A stretch of 34,711 nucleotides of DNA, taken from Thermoproteota archaeon. Its GTDB lineage: Archaea > Thermoproteota > Thermoprotei_A > Sulfolobales > NBVN01. The notes under the pieces were generated by a model that searched no databases, had not been told where the DNA came from, and was given only the letters and a program-made list of their open reading frames with translations. Location of the stretch: assembly GCA_030550455.1 (NCBI GenBank), contig JAUQPH010000012.1, forward strand, positions 1 through 34,711, written 5' to 3'. Shown one piece after another: positions 15,297 to 23,716 of this stretch. A program made the position numbers and the translations under genes. Numbering within the stretch: the first letter of the stretch is position 1; the number at the start of each line of letters is the position of its first letter.

Positions 15297-15465
15297 CTCT
15301 AAACCGCTTTTAATACGATTAATTATTAAAGTAAGCTACATCACTCTACAAAACAGTTTTTGCTTTAAACTCTCGGGCAACCCATACTTTCATAAGTAAT
15401 ACACGCTGTGTATTACGTAGACCCACGTTAATACCAAACTAACTACTGTAAAAACAGTGAAGTAG

Positions 15466-15714
15466 TTGCATAAAGTAGAAATAGCACACGTAGATAAACG
15501 CATAAGACAGTTACTTAGGTATCTGTCGGAGCTCGAAGAAAAGTACTCTATAAGGAGCTCTAGACTACTGAGTGAGCAGAGTGTAGTAAACGTCCTTATG
15601 TCAAGATCTGATGAAGCTAGAAGGGATGTTGAGCGTTGGATAGCTCTCTACATAGAGCTAACTAGGTTGAGAGAGTTAAGAAGCTTGTATGCTAGTATTG
15701 GTAAGACTCGGTAA
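15466..15714 (+). CDS. Small helical protein, possible orphan antitoxin
   Basis: 82 residues, TTG start (an upstream GTG in frame is followed by TAG). The pattern LEEKYSIRSSRLLS...DVERWIALYIELTRLREL resembles small archaeal proteins with LEEKYGMS...W.AL..L that accompany toxin-like partners. No partner follows: the next 500 bases hold only a structured element. I do not recognise a specific family; the coding call rests on amphipathic helix composition and clean termination. It could be a remnant of a toxin-antitoxin locus. Confidence 0.55.
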   Translation: MHKVEIAHVDKRIRQLLRYLSELEEKYSIRSSRLLSEQSVVNVLMSRSDEARRDVERWIALYIELTRLRELRSLYASIGKTR

Positions 15715-15820
15715 AGACTTTAAATGCGGAGACTGGAGACCTCGTTATTCAGCTCCTTATTTGAGTAATTGAGCTCGCAATTTTGTACGTATTGAATAGC
15801 TACGTCTTAACTGTAGATGA

Positions 15821-16063
15821 AGGGGTTCAGCTCTGATGCAGGTTTATATCGGTTGGTTTCATTGCCTCATCTCTTTTCCCCGCATTCCGCTCGGGTTTTC
15901 ATCGGGCTCGGGGGCGTTCAGGGCGACCTCTAGCACCCCACATCTTAGATGTCTCGGGGAGAGCCACCATCTATACTATCAAGCGGCTCTCGATCCCTCA
16001 TCGAAGTACCTCTACATATATCAAGGTGTTTATAAGCGTCTCTATCAATACCAACCAATACGA
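15821..16063 (-). repeat. Structured dispersed element with inward promoter (RNA sense -)
   Basis: The left boundary at 15821 is fixed by the 53-base match to the window start. An imperfect inverted pair GGTTGGTTTCATT (15851-15863) and ATCAATACCAACC (16044-16056) marks the ends of the inner unit. A minus-strand TTATAAA (plus 16029-16035) would start RNA near 16007. Stems: GAGAGCC/GGCTCTC (15959-15965 with 15985-15991) and ACATCT/AGATGT inside CCCC/GGGG. The segment GTTCAGGGCGACC matches GTTCAGGGTAACC of the 33951-34235 copy, and GATGAAAA occupies the place of the conserved loop. An 81-codon plus-strand frame here is judged non-coding. Confidence 0.65.
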
Positions 16064-16252
16064 ACAAATATGAAAAACTAAACAGTTTCACAAGGCTCTT
16101 CTTTCTCTACTACGTAAAGAGCTTGCTACCAAATAACTTGTGCTAGCACTTTAATACTGGGGACGCTACTGAGGGTTAAGTACTCCTACGTAGCAGGTTA
16201 CGTCTTAACATACTGGGAGGCTTCTGAACTCGCTAGAGCACGCGATAGCGAG

Positions 16253-17044
16253 TTGAGAGCTGTTGAGCTAGTTGTCGATATGGGTCTCAGCAGGCTCACA
16301 GCTAGGATTACAGACTCAGGTGTAATTTTAGGCGAGTCCCACTATATTGGGTTTGACGAGCTCTCGACGATTGAGGAGGGATTTGCGTATAAAGTGATGA
16401 GCGATAAGCTTGTGAGAATCGATATGTTTGAAAACAACAATTACTACAAGCTTAAGCCGGTAGCACCACGTAAAGCTCCAACTCTCGAGATTAACGGAAT
16501 ACAGATGCATAGAGCTACTTACGTTGACCCATGGACAGACACCTTACTTAAGGTATCTACTCTAGGCAATATCGCTGGTGCTGACGTTCTAGACGTCTGC
16601 ACGGGACTCGGCTATACCGCTATTGCTGAAGTGAAGAGGGGAGCTAAGAGAGTAGTAACCGTTGAAGTAGACCCGAACGTGTTGAGAATAGCTCAGTACA
16701 ACCCATGGTCAAGAGGGCTTGAAGACTCTAGGATCGAGATAATCCTCTCTGACGCAACCGAGTACGTGAAGAAGCTTGAGTCAGAACGGTTCGACGCTGT
16801 TCTACACGACCCACCTAGAGTCAACGTAGCTGGAGAACTCTACAGCCTAGACTTCTATAGAGAGCTTTACAGAGTACTTAAGCCAGGCCGAAGGCTCTTC
16901 CACTACGTTGGGGAACCTGGTAAGCACGGGAACGTAAGCTACCATAAGGGAATTAAGAACAGGCTGGAGGCCGCAGGCTTCACGAGCATTAGATGGATAG
17001 ATGAAGCAAAAGGGTTTCTAGCGGTTAAGCCGAAGTTCACTTAA
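16253..17044 (+). CDS. SAM-dependent methyltransferase, archaeal COG2521 type
   Basis: 263 residues. An N-terminal domain of about 100 residues precedes a Rossmann domain with AdoMet motif I VLDVCTGLGYTAI (112-124), acidic motif II TVEVDP and the catalytic-like DPPR (about 181-184). It resembles the archaeal predicted methyltransferases related to spermidine-synthase folds; the substrate is unknown. The DPP(R) motif could suit an exocyclic amine of RNA, but that is speculation. The start is TTG at 16253; the frame stays open upstream to about 16142 without ATG, GTG or TTG. A TATA-like CTTTAATA at 16150-16157 predicts an mRNA start near 16180. The N terminus is therefore uncertain. Confidence 0.75.
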   Translation: MRAVELVVDMGLSRLTARITDSGVILGESHYIGFDELSTIEEGFAYKVMSDKLVRIDMFENNNYYKLKPVAPRKAPTLEINGIQMHRATYVDPWTDTLLKVSTLGNIAGADVLDVCTGLGYTAIAEVKRGAKRVVTVEVDPNVLRIAQYNPWSRGLEDSRIEIILSDATEYVKKLESERFDAVLHDPPRVNVAGELYSLDFYRELYRVLKPGRRLFHYVGEPGKHGNVSYHKGIKNRLEAAGFTSIRWIDEAKGFLAVKPKFT

Positions 17045-17127
17045 GAAAGCCTAGTATCTAGCACGAGACAGTTCTCCGTATACTAACTTCAGAACTACGT
17101 CAGAAATTAATCTACGCTACTAAAATA

Positions 17128-17805
17128 GTGAGGGTAAATAGATTGAAGGCTCTTATCACCGGGTTCGAGCCTTACGGAAAGTATGTTGAAAACCCTTCTG
17201 AAGTTGTTGCGAGAACTCTACCTGAAGTAGCCTCTAGAGAGTTACCTGGAGTAGAGCTCGTGACCGCAGTTCTCCCAGTATCCTTTAGGAGAGCTAAAGA
17301 AAGACTATTAGGTCTACTCAGAGATGAGAAGCCTCATATTTACTTAGGCATCGGCTTAAGACCTGGAGCTACACACATAGCAATCGAGAGAGTGGCCATT
17401 AACTTAGCAGACGCTAGAACGCCCGACAACGACGGAGAGCAACCGATAGACGAACCGATAGACCCGGAAGGTCCCGCAGCTTACTTCAGCACTCTACCAG
17501 TGAAATCAATAGTCAAGGAACTGAGAAGCAAGGGTATTCCAGCCGCTTTATCCAATAGTGCCGGCACTTTCCTATGTAACTACGTAATGTATCTAGGTCT
17601 TAACCACTCATTCAGGTACGGGTACCCGATGAAGTCAGGCTTCATCCACGTACCCTTCTCGCAGCAACAAGTTAACACTGTAAGAAGCGATTGGGCGGGT
17701 ATTCCCCCCAGCTTAACTCTCGACACCATGGTTAAGGCTGTAGTGATCGCACTTAAAGTAACCATAGAGAGGTTAAGTATAGGTGACGAAAGGATTGCGT
17801 TATAA
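17128..17805 (+). CDS. pcp: Pyrrolidone-carboxylate peptidase (pyroglutamyl peptidase I, family C15)
   Basis: 225 residues, the usual length. Opens with ITGFEPYG (9-17), the oxyanion region. The catalytic triad is readable: E87 in AIERVAIN, C150 in SNSAGTFLCN and H174 in GFIHVPF. It removes N-terminal pyroglutamate from peptides in the cytosol, in keeping with a peptide-fermenting heterotroph. GTG start at 17128; a TTG at 17143 in frame would also retain all motifs. It follows the methyltransferase by 83 bases, with an AT-rich stretch between (TTAATC, ACTAAAATAG), so it probably has its own promoter. Confidence 0.95.
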   Translation: MRVNRLKALITGFEPYGKYVENPSEVVARTLPEVASRELPGVELVTAVLPVSFRRAKERLLGLLRDEKPHIYLGIGLRPGATHIAIERVAINLADARTPDNDGEQPIDEPIDPEGPAAYFSTLPVKSIVKELRSKGIPAALSNSAGTFLCNYVMYLGLNHSFRYGYPMKSGFIHVPFSQQQVNTVRSDWAGIPPSLTLDTMVKAVVIALKVTIERLSIGDERIAL

Positions 17806-17965
17806 TGCTCTAGTATGGGGCTGACTTCAGAGGGTTCGCAGCTACCATCAGCTTCCACAGCCGTTGTACCGATAATTGCGCAACGAAACACTCACAGTAT
17901 TTTAAGGTCTGCGGTAGTGTCAAACCGGTCGATGTGTTTAACTTGTTGGTAATGACAGCAGGGTA

Positions 17966-19207
17966 CTAGACCTCTAGTGATGTGCTGAGGAGGTCTTCGA
18001 AGGTCTCTCTTCTCCTGGTTAGCTTGACTTCACTCCCGTATACAACAACCTCTGGTGGCCTAGGCCTGAGGTTGTAGTTCGAGCTCATAGAGTACCCGTA
18101 AGCTCCTGCGTTCATTATGGCGAGTACGTCACCTTCCTCTACCTCTGGTAGCTCTGCTCCGATTGCCAACACATCACCGCTCTCGCATATATTGCCCACT
18201 ACGTCTGCCCTCACCGTCTTGGGCCAGTCCGCCTTAGAGACCGCTATGACTTCGTGGTGTGCTCCATAGAGTGCTGGCCTGATTAAGTGATTCATACCTG
18301 AGTCTACTCCGACAAACACTTTTTTCAGTCCACTTACTTCAACCTCCTTGACGTCCACGACTCTAACTAGTAAGACCCCGGCATTCCCCACTATGAATCT
18401 ACCAGGCTCAACTCGTAGCTTAACGTGCCCGTATCTCATCGAAAAGCCTTCTACAAGCTCTGCGAGCTTCCTACCTAGATACTGTAAGTCGAGGGGTTTC
18501 TCGCCCGACTTGTAGGGAATGCCGAACCCTCCTCCTATATCCAAGAACTCTACGCTAGTAAACTGAGAGGCAACACCGATTAGAACTTTTGCCGCTTCTA
18601 GAAACGGTTCTGCGTCAAGTATTCCTGACCCTATGTGAGTGTGCACTCCAACTACCCTGAGCCTATAGTCCCTCACCAAGGTTTTAACCTGCTCTAGCTG
18701 GTTCAGGTATATACCGAACTTAGTTACCCCACCAGTAACTGCGTACTCGTGGTGACCTGCTCCAATACCCGGATTAATCCTTATGGATACTTCTGTCTCT
18801 GGAAAAAGCCTCCCGTATCTCCTCAGCTGAGAAACAGAATCCACGTTTACTAGAACACCGAGCTCTCCGCGTACGAACTTCATCTCTTCATCAGCTACAT
18901 TGTTTCCAGTAAACAAGATCTTCTCCCTCCTGAAGCCGAGCTTCAGCCCGAGTAATGCTTCCCAAGGTGAAACAGCGTCTAAGCCGGAGCCAAGGTCTCT
19001 GAGGGTTTTAAGTATCTCGACGTTGTTGTTAGCTTTACAGGCGTACATCACCTCTAAGTCCCTATAACCTATCGATTCCACCAGCTCTTTATAGTTAGAG
19101 ACCACGACCTCTTTATCGTAAACGTAAACAGGTGTCCCAAAGGACTCAGCTATCTCCTCAGCCTTGAGCAAACCTATGTATAGATAGCGTCCACTTACTC
19201 CGATCAA
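17966..19207 (-). CDS. lysA: Diaminopimelate decarboxylase
   Basis: 413 residues. PLP lysine K58 in YACKANNN; VHTHIGSG (about 193-200); DIGGGFG phosphate loop; EPGRF; NICESGD with the partner-subunit cysteine; AGAYGYSMSSNYN near the C terminus. It converts meso-diaminopimelate to lysine; homodimer. TTG start at 19207 with a GGAGGG ribosome site (plus 19214-19219) about 7 bases upstream, 17 bases after the NamZ-like gene, so the two share a transcript. No other DAP-pathway gene is in view. Most crenarchaea make lysine through the LysW/aminoadipate route, so the DAP source may be external. Confidence 0.95.
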   Translation of the reverse strand: MIGVSGRYLYIGLLKAEEIAESFGTPVYVYDKEVVVSNYKELVESIGYRDLEVMYACKANNNVEILKTLRDLGSGLDAVSPWEALLGLKLGFRREKILFTGNNVADEEMKFVRGELGVLVNVDSVSQLRRYGRLFPETEVSIRINPGIGAGHHEYAVTGGVTKFGIYLNQLEQVKTLVRDYRLRVVGVHTHIGSGILDAEPFLEAAKVLIGVASQFTSVEFLDIGGGFGIPYKSGEKPLDLQYLGRKLAELVEGFSMRYGHVKLRVEPGRFIVGNAGVLLVRVVDVKEVEVSGLKKVFVGVDSGMNHLIRPALYGAHHEVIAVSKADWPKTVRADVVGNICESGDVLAIGAELPEVEEGDVLAIMNAGAYGYSMSSNYNLRPRPPEVVVYGSEVKLTRRRETFEDLLSTSLEV

Positions 19208-19224
19208 GATAATACCCTCCGGAA

Positions 19225-20376
19225 CTACTTGTAGAGAGTATAATGCTTTACGGACTCTTTAAATTTCTCGGACTCCTCGTCAGCAGCGGAAACGAAGTCG
19301 TCTAGTTCTCCACTGGTCACCACACTCCACCAGTCGTGACCCCCGAGCAGAAGGTCGACGTAGAACATACCATCGGTTTTCGTGAAAGTGAGATGGTCGG
19401 GGTATAGTTCGTAGAGAGTCCTCAGTATGCTTAAACCTAGCCTAGTGACTCTAAGGCTCTTTCTCTCTATTACGTGTACAAAGACTCCCCCACACGTAGA
19501 CCCGGAGTACTTCGAGAACTTAGGCTTGAAGTATGTAGGGCGAAAAACTATCCCGGGAACATTGAGGGAATTCAACCTCCTAGATAGCTCTTCAGGGTGT
19601 ATGAAGGGAGCGCCAAGTACTTTGAACGGTGTGTAAGTACCCCTACCCTCACTTACATTCGTTCCCTCAAGAAGTGCTAGAGACGGGTAGGTAAACACTG
19701 TCTCCCTATCTGAAATAGCCGGTGATGGAGGTACCCAGGGTAGCCCTAGGTCACCGATGTCTAGAGATCGTGAGTAGTTGAGCATTGTGACTACCGAAAC
19801 GTCTAATCCTAAACTCTTCTCCGCGTTGTAGTATAGCGATAGTTCACCTATAGTTAACCCGTAGCGAACCGGGAGCTCTGAGTAACCAACGTAGGACCTG
19901 TAGCTACTCTTCAGTATGGGTCCTTCAGTTACCCAGCAACCGAGCGGGTTGGGTCTATCTAAGACGACTACTTTCGAAACTCCGTAGCGGGAGGCGTACT
20001 CCAAAGTCTGGAGAACTGCTGTTACGTAGGTATAGAACCTTACGCCGAGGTCCTGAATGTCTATGACTACAGCATCTACCTCGCTTAGTGATTTAAACCC
20101 CTCTTCTTTACCGTAAATACTCCTAGTCACTAGACCTAGTACACTATCGTACGTATCCTCAAAAACCTCACCAGGATCCCCTAAGCCCCAGTACCCGTGC
20201 TCGGGAACTAAAACAAACTCGATGTCAAGCCCCCTACTTCTAAGCTCATTGACGCTGTAGGTGATGTGAGATGTGACAGCGCTTTGATTACTTAGTATAG
20301 CGACCTTCTGTTCTCTAAGACTTCTGTATAGACCTTCAGACAAGAACCTGTCAACACCTAAAACAACACTACCCAC
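19225..20376 (-). CDS. DUF1343 protein, NamZ-like (GH171 exo-beta-N-acetylmuramidase family)
   Basis: 383 residues carrying the family's ordered landmarks: ILSNQSAVT, VPEHGYWG, VIDIQDLGVRFYTY, VLDRPNPLG, ELPVRYGLTIGEL, LPWVPPSP, then YPSLALLEGTNVSEGRGT. Characterised bacterial NamZ removes terminal MurNAc from peptidoglycan fragments. Archaea lack murein, so the substrate here is a question. No signal peptide is visible, which points to an intracellular role or export by another route. GTG start. It is first in a two-gene operon with lysA, which links both ends of murein breakdown (MurNAc and DAP). Family assignment is firm; activity is inferred. Confidence 0.88.
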   Translation of the reverse strand: MGSVVLGVDRFLSEGLYRSLREQKVAILSNQSAVTSHITYSVNELRSRGLDIEFVLVPEHGYWGLGDPGEVFEDTYDSVLGLVTRSIYGKEEGFKSLSEVDAVVIDIQDLGVRFYTYVTAVLQTLEYASRYGVSKVVVLDRPNPLGCWVTEGPILKSSYRSYVGYSELPVRYGLTIGELSLYYNAEKSLGLDVSVVTMLNYSRSLDIGDLGLPWVPPSPAISDRETVFTYPSLALLEGTNVSEGRGTYTPFKVLGAPFIHPEELSRRLNSLNVPGIVFRPTYFKPKFSKYSGSTCGGVFVHVIERKSLRVTRLGLSILRTLYELYPDHLTFTKTDGMFYVDLLLGGHDWWSVVTSGELDDFVSAADEESEKFKESVKHYTLYK

Positions 20377-20498
20377 AGTCGACCCCAGAGGCTGTAGAGC
20401 CCTTAGGTAAAGAATGCTGAGTTACTTACTTCTTTCTTTAACGTGTTAGTCGTTATAGACAGCGAGCTATCGAATGAAGCTAGGCGAGTGAATTATCG

Positions 20499-20504
20499 TT
20501 ATAA
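20499..20504 (+). promoter_or_regulatory. TATA box of the DUF432-MscS pair
   Basis: TTATAA within CGTTATAACC. It predicts a transcript start near 20528, upstream of every ATG, GTG or TTG start of the DUF432 frame and 8 bases before a CTG in frame at 20536. An ATG at 20518 is in frame but lies before the predicted start and is followed by a stop at 20524. Confidence 0.55.
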
Positions 20505-20667
20505 CCGCGCGCCTTAGATGAATTAGGGGCTTGTACTGTATTGCAGTGAGTTCCGCGAGCTCTACGTAGAGGGTGAGGAAAGAGTAGACCTAGGGGTAGT
20601 AAGAGTCATTCTCAATAGAGTCAGCAACGAATTAGTCGGGGTTTCAGTAAGATACGATAGTGTAGAA

Positions 20668-21234
20668 GTGTTTCAGGGCACTATAAGCGTTCCCAGCAAG
20701 AAGCCGGTGGCTATCATGCCACACCCACCGAGTGGCGGAAAGTACGGTGTCGAGTGCTTGCTCACCAAGTTCTATAACGACATTTACGTCCTTCCAGGTG
20801 AAGCTACTAGCGTATACCAGCAAGTTCCGCTTGACATAGGGCTTTACTGTGGGAACACTCTGGTCACCGTCGTACCGATAAGACCTAAGTACGCCCTCTA
20901 CGGTCCGTCAGACTTAGGTGACTTATGTAGGTACTCTAGTAGCGATATAGTCCAAGATTTAAGCCCCTGCTTGAGGACGCCCATAAAGATAAGGCTCTCT
21001 AACATTAGTAAGACTGTCGTGCGAGTAACAAAAGCTGTCATACCTTTAAAGGGCCTCGGCCTCTATATTTCACCCGAAAGGATGCCACTTATAACCTCAG
21101 CTAAGCTAGTGACTCACAGTCTGTCGTATGCTGAAGTAACAACAGAACTCCTACCGTCTCTAGAAGTTGAGGGTGTCTCCAAGCTACTAGTGGAGCCGTC
21201 AATAGCTACGTACATAATGAGGTATGGATTGTGA
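20668..21234 (+). CDS. DUF432 family archaeal protein
   Basis: 188 residues from the GTG at 20668, with family landmarks LTKFYNDIYVLPGE, PIRPKYALYGPSDLGDLCRY and a C-terminal beta-rich half. The frame continues upstream to 20527 with protein-like composition (...SEFRELYVEG, VDLGVVRVILNRVSNEL), so the protein is almost certainly longer. The likely start is a CTG at 20536, giving 232 residues and agreeing with the TATA box at 20499. The family's function is unknown. Its gene is often next to MscS channels, as here (51 bases). No membrane segment is seen, so a cytosolic accessory role with the channel is plausible. Confidence 0.75.
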   Translation: MFQGTISVPSKKPVAIMPHPPSGGKYGVECLLTKFYNDIYVLPGEATSVYQQVPLDIGLYCGNTLVTVVPIRPKYALYGPSDLGDLCRYSSSDIVQDLSPCLRTPIKIRLSNISKTVVRVTKAVIPLKGLGLYISPERMPLITSAKLVTHSLSYAEVTTELLPSLEVEGVSKLLVEPSIATYIMRYGL

Positions 21235-21285
21235 GAGTACAGCAACTTAAGATGCCGTGATGCACACTCTTTTGGTGATAGTACC

Positions 21286-22146
21286 GTGTTTGAAGAGATC
21301 ACTAACTGGATTCGAGAAAACGCTTACTTAATTTACCGCTATCTAGCGGCAGTTGCGACCGTCTTAGTGTTCTATTACGCATCTAAGATCGCCTCGAGAC
21401 CCATCGCTAAGTTAAAGGTAGAAATGAGACCGGAAGTAGTCCACAACCTAGAGAGAGGTGTTAGAGCTGTAGTTCTTGTCATAGGAGTTCTCACGGCACT
21501 CTCGATCGTGGGGATAGACCTCGGTGGTTTCTTGATAGCGGCTGGATTCACAGGGATCGTGATCGGTTTAGCAGCACAACAGACCCTCGGCAACTTCTTC
21601 GCCGGACTGGCTCTACTCCTCGAAAACAGGATAAAAGTAGGAGACTCTGTGAGAATAGGAAACGACGGGGGTGTAGTAGAGTACGTAGGGATAATGTCGA
21701 CTAGAGTGAGGTTATGGTCCGGTGAGGTACTTACCGTTCCGAATAGCTCCGTAATGGGGTCTTCAGTATACAACTTCAGTAGGTCTATCGCAAGAAGAGC
21801 CGAAATCAATGTAGGCATATCATACGAGTCCGACGTAGACAAGGCCGTTAGAGTCATTAGGGAAGTACTGAGGAAGAGTGAGCTAGTTCTAGCCGAACCC
21901 GAACCATCAGTACTTATCGACTCACTCGGTGATAACTCAGTGAACTTAAGAGTGCTGTTCTGGGCACCATCCCAGGACTTCTGGGCAGCTAGAAGCTTTG
22001 TCATCAAGGAAATAAAGAAAGCTTTAGAAGCCGAAGGGATCGAAATACCACTTCCACAAAGGGTAGTGAGATTGATAGAGCAAGCGAGAAATCAGGTGTT
22101 GCCTGTGGAGACCAAATCACGTTCTTCTCAGGATTTACAGCACTAA
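21286..22146 (+). CDS. mscS: Small-conductance mechanosensitive channel (MscS family)
   Basis: 286 residues. TM1 about 15-32, TM2 about 58-76 and the pore helix TM3 about 78-110, with the conserved AAGFTGIVIGLAAQQTLGNFFAGL (split in Gly/Ala packing as in MscS). The beta domain contains VPNSSVMGSSVYNFSR, and the alpha/beta C-terminal domain follows to about 255. It forms a heptameric tension-gated pore that releases solutes on hypo-osmotic shock. GTG start at 21286, directly after the DUF432 gene, probably co-transcribed. Confidence 0.93.
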   Translation: MFEEITNWIRENAYLIYRYLAAVATVLVFYYASKIASRPIAKLKVEMRPEVVHNLERGVRAVVLVIGVLTALSIVGIDLGGFLIAAGFTGIVIGLAAQQTLGNFFAGLALLLENRIKVGDSVRIGNDGGVVEYVGIMSTRVRLWSGEVLTVPNSSVMGSSVYNFSRSIARRAEINVGISYESDVDKAVRVIREVLRKSELVLAEPEPSVLIDSLGDNSVNLRVLFWAPSQDFWAARSFVIKEIKKALEAEGIEIPLPQRVVRLIEQARNQVLPVETKSRSSQDLQH

Positions 22147-22167
22147 GAGAGAAGCTGTGATAAGTTT

Positions 22168-23229
22168 CTACCGAGTTACTACCTTAGCCACATATATGTT
22201 GTCCTCGTTGCTTACCACGGTTACACCTACCTGAGACCCGGGAGTGAGTCCTTCAGCACCCAGTACTGCCATAACCCTAAGTCCCCTGATGTCACTAACT
22301 AGAGTCTCACCGATATGCCAACCCGGGCATAACACTATAGCCTTAACTTTCTCACCAACACTATACGGTGGCTCTATTCTGGACCTTCTCTCCATCCCTA
22401 TCTCCTCTGGTTCGACTATCAACCTATAGCCCGTCTCCCTCTCGAGCTTCTTTAGCCATGCGTAGAACCTACTCCAGGACCAGGCCCTAACTCCAGCTAC
22501 CTTGCGGCCGTACTTGTGGGTCTCGTACTTCTGGATTAGGACTCCTGTGGGCCAGCCGCTCCTTCTTCCAGCACCGTGCCTACGGGCCCACTCTATTAGT
22601 GCCTTAATCTCGACTTCGTTGTATCCGGGCACTACTACAGGCGTTAAGACAACGTCTATTTCGGTGTTCTCAAGAGTCCAGGCCGCTAGCTCTAGCAGTC
22701 GAGCAGGATCGTACCACTCGACACCAACTAGAGAGACGGCGATATCTCTAGATACAGCATCTACGCTTAAGTTTATTCTATCTAGACCAGCATCCTGTAG
22801 CTTTATAATGATCTCTCTGCTTAACCCCCCACCATGCGTCTCTAGCGCCACTCTATTAACATAGCCAGAATCCTTAACCAACTTTATGAGCTCTGGCAAG
22901 CTAGGGTGAGTCAGCGGCTCACCCACTCCGTCTAGTAGCACCTCAACACCCCGCCCCTTAACTTTCGCTACTTCAACGACCCACTTCGATAGCCAGTGTA
23001 CTTCCACTAAGAACTCTGACTGCCTATATTTACTCACGGGTCCAGCGTCTACACTACAGAAGATGCAGCTGTGCTGACATAGAGTGCTCGGTCTCACCTG
23101 GATAACGTTAGTGCCCCTATCAATAACGCCGAACGCTATATGTCCAATGAGTGGCACCGGGTCTGAAATCTCATATACAGGTCTACCATAAGATTGAGAA
23201 ACTTTTTTAACTCCTAGCTCACGGCTCAC
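22168..23229 (-). CDS. Radical SAM protein, COG2100 type, with C-terminal TRAM-like domain
   Basis: 353 residues. Cluster motif CQHSCIFC (C51, C55, C58), then DGVGEP as the GGE-like AdoMet motif (about 100-105) and LSVDA further on. The last 65 residues (from about 285) include a cysteine (VLCPGW) and a small beta domain LTPGSQVGVTVVSNEDNIY resembling a TRAM/OB RNA-binding fold. COG2100 is an archaeal group without a firm function; the TRAM-like end hints at tRNA or rRNA modification. GTG start. Convergent with mscS, 21 bases apart. Confidence 0.82.
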   Translation of the reverse strand: MSRELGVKKVSQSYGRPVYEISDPVPLIGHIAFGVIDRGTNVIQVRPSTLCQHSCIFCSVDAGPVSKYRQSEFLVEVHWLSKWVVEVAKVKGRGVEVLLDGVGEPLTHPSLPELIKLVKDSGYVNRVALETHGGGLSREIIIKLQDAGLDRINLSVDAVSRDIAVSLVGVEWYDPARLLELAAWTLENTEIDVVLTPVVVPGYNEVEIKALIEWARRHGAGRRSGWPTGVLIQKYETHKYGRKVAGVRAWSWSRFYAWLKKLERETGYRLIVEPEEIGMERRSRIEPPYSVGEKVKAIVLCPGWHIGETLVSDIRGLRVMAVLGAEGLTPGSQVGVTVVSNEDNIYVAKVVTR

Positions 23230-23566
23230 CTAGCCCTCCCCAACACTCTCTACTTCAAATGGCACCAATAACACCCACGCCTTACTTTTGAAAGCTTGTG
23301 AGTGTCGAAGGCTGAAACCACCATCGAATATACGGTTGCGGTAGATTTTAAGTTATCGAACTACGTGACAATAATCTGAAGGGAGTACGTAGTGGGATCA
23401 GATAGTGATACTCGCTCAGTTTAATGCTTCAAGCACTCTCAAACGTACGACCTACTCAGCCTTCTCTACGGTATAACCTAGGAGGAGTATGAGGGAGTGT
23501 AGAAGTCTGGAGGTGCTGAGTACTGTCGTAGCTCGAGCTATGTAGTCTGCTCACAGCACTAGCTAA

Positions 23567-23591
23567 CTTGCCTGACCCGAAGGTCAGCAAG
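23567..23591. terminator. Stable hairpin upstream of moxR
   Basis: CTTG-C-CTGACC, loop CGAA, GGTCAG-CAAG: ten base pairs with one bulged C and a tetraloop. It is not followed by a T-run, so it may be a leader structure or the end of an unseen small RNA rather than a terminator. Confidence 0.4.
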
Positions 23592-23617
23592 TCTTGAGAA
23601 CATTTGTTATCTGTTAT

Positions 23618-23636
23618 CAGAGGATATTAACCTCTG
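23618..23636. promoter_or_regulatory. Palindrome around an AT core, possible operator
   Basis: CAGAGG-ATATTAA-CCTCTG, a perfect six-base inverted repeat with a TATA-like centre, 81 bases before the moxR start. It could be a dimeric regulator site overlapping the promoter. Confidence 0.4.
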
Positions 23637-23716
23637 TACATAGCACTATTGGTGTAAGGCGGTGCTTTACGCTAGAGTTATGAAGTTCTGTATTACTATT
23701 TTCTAGGGGGAGGTCC

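Larger units (their letters stand above)
23230..23716. promoter_or_regulatory. Upstream region of the MoxR operon
   Basis: 487 bases between divergent genes. It holds a hairpin at 23567-23591, a perfect inverted repeat at 23618-23636 and a GGGGGAGG ribosome site at 23704-23711. No coding frame of merit was seen. Confidence 0.5.

Noticed and set aside
15836-16081. Plus-strand frame of 81 codons
   Set aside because: It lies entirely within the structured element at 15821-16063 and shows no protein-like pattern.
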